From: an uncultured Collinsella sp.
GTDB lineage: Bacteria > Actinomycetota > Coriobacteriia > Coriobacteriales > Coriobacteriaceae
Reading direction: 5' to 3'
NCBI GenBank assembly: GCA_902489955.1
Contig: CABUBY010000082.1
Location: 1-7,574 of the forward strand
Length of the DNA stretch: 7,574 nt
The translations under genes and the position numbers were made by a program. The notes beneath the pieces are model-generated. The model made no database searches, was not told the origin of the DNA, and saw only the letters and a program-made list of their open reading frames with translations. Below are positions 6,711 through 7,574 of this stretch, in pieces; the stretch's first letter is position 1, and the number at the start of each line of letters is the position of its first letter.

Positions 6711-6747
6711 AAAATAAAAAACCCGGCCTTCCATAGGAAGTCCGGGT
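6711..6747 (-). terminator. Intrinsic terminator of the tRNA-Glu transcript
   Basis: Read on the minus strand, positions 6747-6721 form a hairpin. The outer stem ACCCGG/CCGGGT and inner stem CTTCC/GGAAG are separated by one mismatch, with a 3-base loop. The tract TTTTTATTTT follows directly (6720-6711). It starts 10 bases beyond the CCA end of the second tRNA gene and separates the tRNA transcript from the flippase-like gene. Confidence 0.9.
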
Positions 6748-6757
6748 ATCAGATGCG

Positions 6758-6834
6758 TGGTAGCCCGTACCAGATTCGAACTGGTGATCTCCGCCTTGAG
6801 AGGGCGGCGTCCTAAACCGCTAGACGAACGGGCC
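6758..6834 (-). tRNA. tRNA-Glu (anticodon CTC), promoter-distal copy
   Basis: The minus strand folds into a full cloverleaf of 77 bases. The acceptor stem is GGCCCGT/ACGGGCT with a G-U pair at the end, and the D-arm is GTCT/GGAC. The anticodon stem CCGCC/GGCGG carries loop CTCTCAA, giving anticodon CTC, which reads GAG. A 5-base variable loop precedes the T-arm ACCAG/CTGGT with loop TTCGAAT, then discriminator A and an encoded CCA. It is identical to the copy at 6857-6933 and is followed by a strong terminator. Confidence 0.97.
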
Positions 6835-6856
6835 ATAAGCCTCAGCAGAAAAGAAG

Positions 6857-6933
6857 TGGTAGCCCGTACCAGATTCGAACTGGTGATCTCCGCCTTGAGA
6901 GGGCGGCGTCCTAAACCGCTAGACGAACGGGCC
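6857..6933 (-). tRNA. tRNA-Glu (anticodon CTC), promoter-proximal copy
   Basis: This is the same 77-base cloverleaf as the downstream copy, with anticodon CTC and encoded CCA. Twenty-two unrelated bases separate the two mature sequences, so they are probably transcribed together and processed from one precursor. A plausible promoter lies about 30 bases upstream of its 5' end. Confidence 0.97.
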
Positions 6934-6964
6934 ACATGACATCTGCACTGCCGTGCTGCGATGA

Positions 6965-6991
6965 AATATATTACGGGACAAAAAACGTCAG
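6965..6991 (-). promoter_or_regulatory. Candidate promoter of the tRNA-Glu pair
   Basis: On the minus strand CTGACG (6991-6986) and TATATT (6970-6965) resemble -35 and -10 hexamers with a 15-base spacer. An alternative pairing, TTGCGC with TAATAT, has 17 bases. Either predicts a start near 6957 and a leader of about 24 bases before the first tRNA. The AT-rich stretch stands out in otherwise GC-rich DNA. Confidence 0.5.
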
Positions 6992-7011
6992 CGCAAGAAG
7001 AAATTCCAAAT

Positions 7012-7030
7012 TGCCGAAAAATTGTCGGCA
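7012..7030 (-). terminator. Weak candidate terminator hairpin after the tRNA nucleotidyltransferase gene
   Basis: TGCCGA (7012-7017) and TCGGCA (7025-7030) form a 6-base stem with a 7-base loop, 31 bases past the stop codon on the minus strand. It is followed by ATTTGGAATTTC, which is T-rich but not a true T-run. Termination here would be partial at best; read-through into the tRNA genes is possible. Confidence 0.35.
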
Positions 7031-7060
7031 GGTTATGGAATACGCAGGTAAACTTGGTAG

Positions 7061-7574
7061 CTAATTCAAGTTGAGATGAACCAAAAGAGCTTCGCGCTCG
7101 TTGGGAATATCGTCTTCGATCACGGCGTCGAGGGCGGAGTTGAGAAACTGACCCAGTTCCGGCCCGGGCTTGACTCCGGCACGGATCAGGTCGCCGCCGT
7201 TGATGGCGAGCATCTTGAGCGTATAGGGCTCCCCTACCTTCAGCAGCTCGTGCGCCAGCGCGCGCATCTCCTCAATCGTCTCAACATAATAGAAGCACGA
7301 CGGGGCCTTGCCAAGTGTGTCGGCACGCTTAAGGTCCATGAGCTCATCAATCAGGCGGGCCGTGTCGACGCCCTCACCCGAAAGCGCGCGCATCATATTG
7401 AGCAGACAGGAGCGCTCGGGGCGCAGCGGCTTGTCATGGTATTTGATGAGCAGGCACACGTCGCGCACCAAGTCGTGCGAGAGGGCCAGGCGATCCATAA
7501 TGACGCGCGCCTTCTTGGCGCCGAGCTCGGGATGACCGTAGAAGTGTCCGCTACCGGCATGGTCGACCGTGAAG
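7061..7574 (-). CDS. CCA-adding tRNA nucleotidyltransferase, C-terminal part (gene runs off the window)
   Basis: The reading frame stays open past the internal ATG at 7498 to the window edge, giving 170 visible residues of a longer protein. The visible start contains GHFYGHPELGAKKARVIMDR followed about 20 residues later by LIKYHDKPLRP. These correspond to the second part of the HD-domain pattern in CCA tRNA nucleotidyltransferase/poly(A) polymerase family proteins; the HD pair itself and the catalytic head would lie outside the window. The rest is helical, with LKMLAINGGDLIRAGVKPGP, typical of the C-terminal region that ends these enzymes. The enzyme adds or repairs the CCA end of tRNAs. Its gene lies just upstream of two tRNA genes in the same direction, but both already encode CCA, so its role would be repair or service to other tRNAs. 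An HD-domain protein of another function is less likely. Confidence 0.82.
   Translation of the reverse strand, partial: FTVDHAGSGHFYGHPELGAKKARVIMDRLALSHDLVRDVCLLIKYHDKPLRPERSCLLNMMRALSGEGVDTARLIDELMDLKRADTLGKAPSCFYYVETIEEMRALAHELLKVGEPYTLKMLAINGGDLIRAGVKPGPELGQFLNSALDAVIEDDIPNEREALLVHLNLN

Larger units (their letters stand above)
6757..6934 (-). repeat. Tandem 79-base direct repeat containing the two tRNA genes
   Basis: Bases 6757-6835 and 6856-6934 are identical, with a 99-base period. Identity ends one base outside each mature tRNA, and the flanks (ATGC versus AGAA on one side, TAAG versus CATG on the other) are unrelated. The repeat therefore reflects two tRNA genes kept identical, not a recent duplication of a longer block. 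Confidence 0.95.

Noticed and set aside
6758..6834. Phage or island attachment site at the tRNA-Glu 3' end
   Set aside because: No partial copy of the tRNA 3' end and no integrase gene are present in the window; the second copy is a complete tRNA gene.
6618..6939. Open frames on both strands encoding a duplicated peptide
   Set aside because: The repeated peptide is translation of the two tRNA genes and their promoter or terminator; such spurious proteins are common at tRNA loci.

Overview
The window looks like chromosomal DNA from a GC-rich Gram-positive bacterium. The best guess is the class Coriobacteriia (Collinsella or a relative), based on GC-rich codon choice, lipobox lipoproteins paired with an ABC importer and no TonB system, CCA-encoding tRNA genes and the general look of the proteins. 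No rRNA or marker gene is present to prove this.

Left part (1-4476, + strand): a compact four-gene import operon for an iron-type complex (heme, siderophore or corrinoid). It encodes a small lipoprotein (83-616), a lipoprotein substrate-binding protein with an extra N-terminal beta-rich domain (621-2192), a FecCD-type permease (2197-3237) and an ATPase with a long C-terminal extension (3238-4476). Gaps between the genes are 0 to 4 bases. By eye, the small lipoprotein and the N-terminal domain of the binding protein are the same kind of domain. This suggests two surface ligand-capture modules feeding one importer. The ATPase has non-canonical Q-loop and signature sequences and about 140 extra residues of unknown role.

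Junction (4477-4569): directly after the ATPase stop, and in its frame, lies a 30-codon piece of an IS3-family (IS150-like) transposase. It marks a rearrangement scar between the operon and the unrelated genes to the right.

Right part (4572-7574, all - strand): read in the direction of transcription, the order is the end of a CCA-adding tRNA nucleotidyltransferase gene (runs off the window), two identical tRNA-Glu(CTC) genes with a plausible promoter and a clear intrinsic terminator, a membrane protein of the flippase-like/UPF0104 (MprF-type transmembrane) family, and a TetR-family regulator. Perfect inverted repeats lie upstream of the regulator (5227-5250) and between the -10 box and start of the membrane protein gene (6629-6643); both are operator candidates.

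The most unusual content is the import operon: duplicated accessory domain, extended ATPase and transposon scar at its end. No CRISPR array, phage genes, toxin-antitoxin pair or rRNA were seen.
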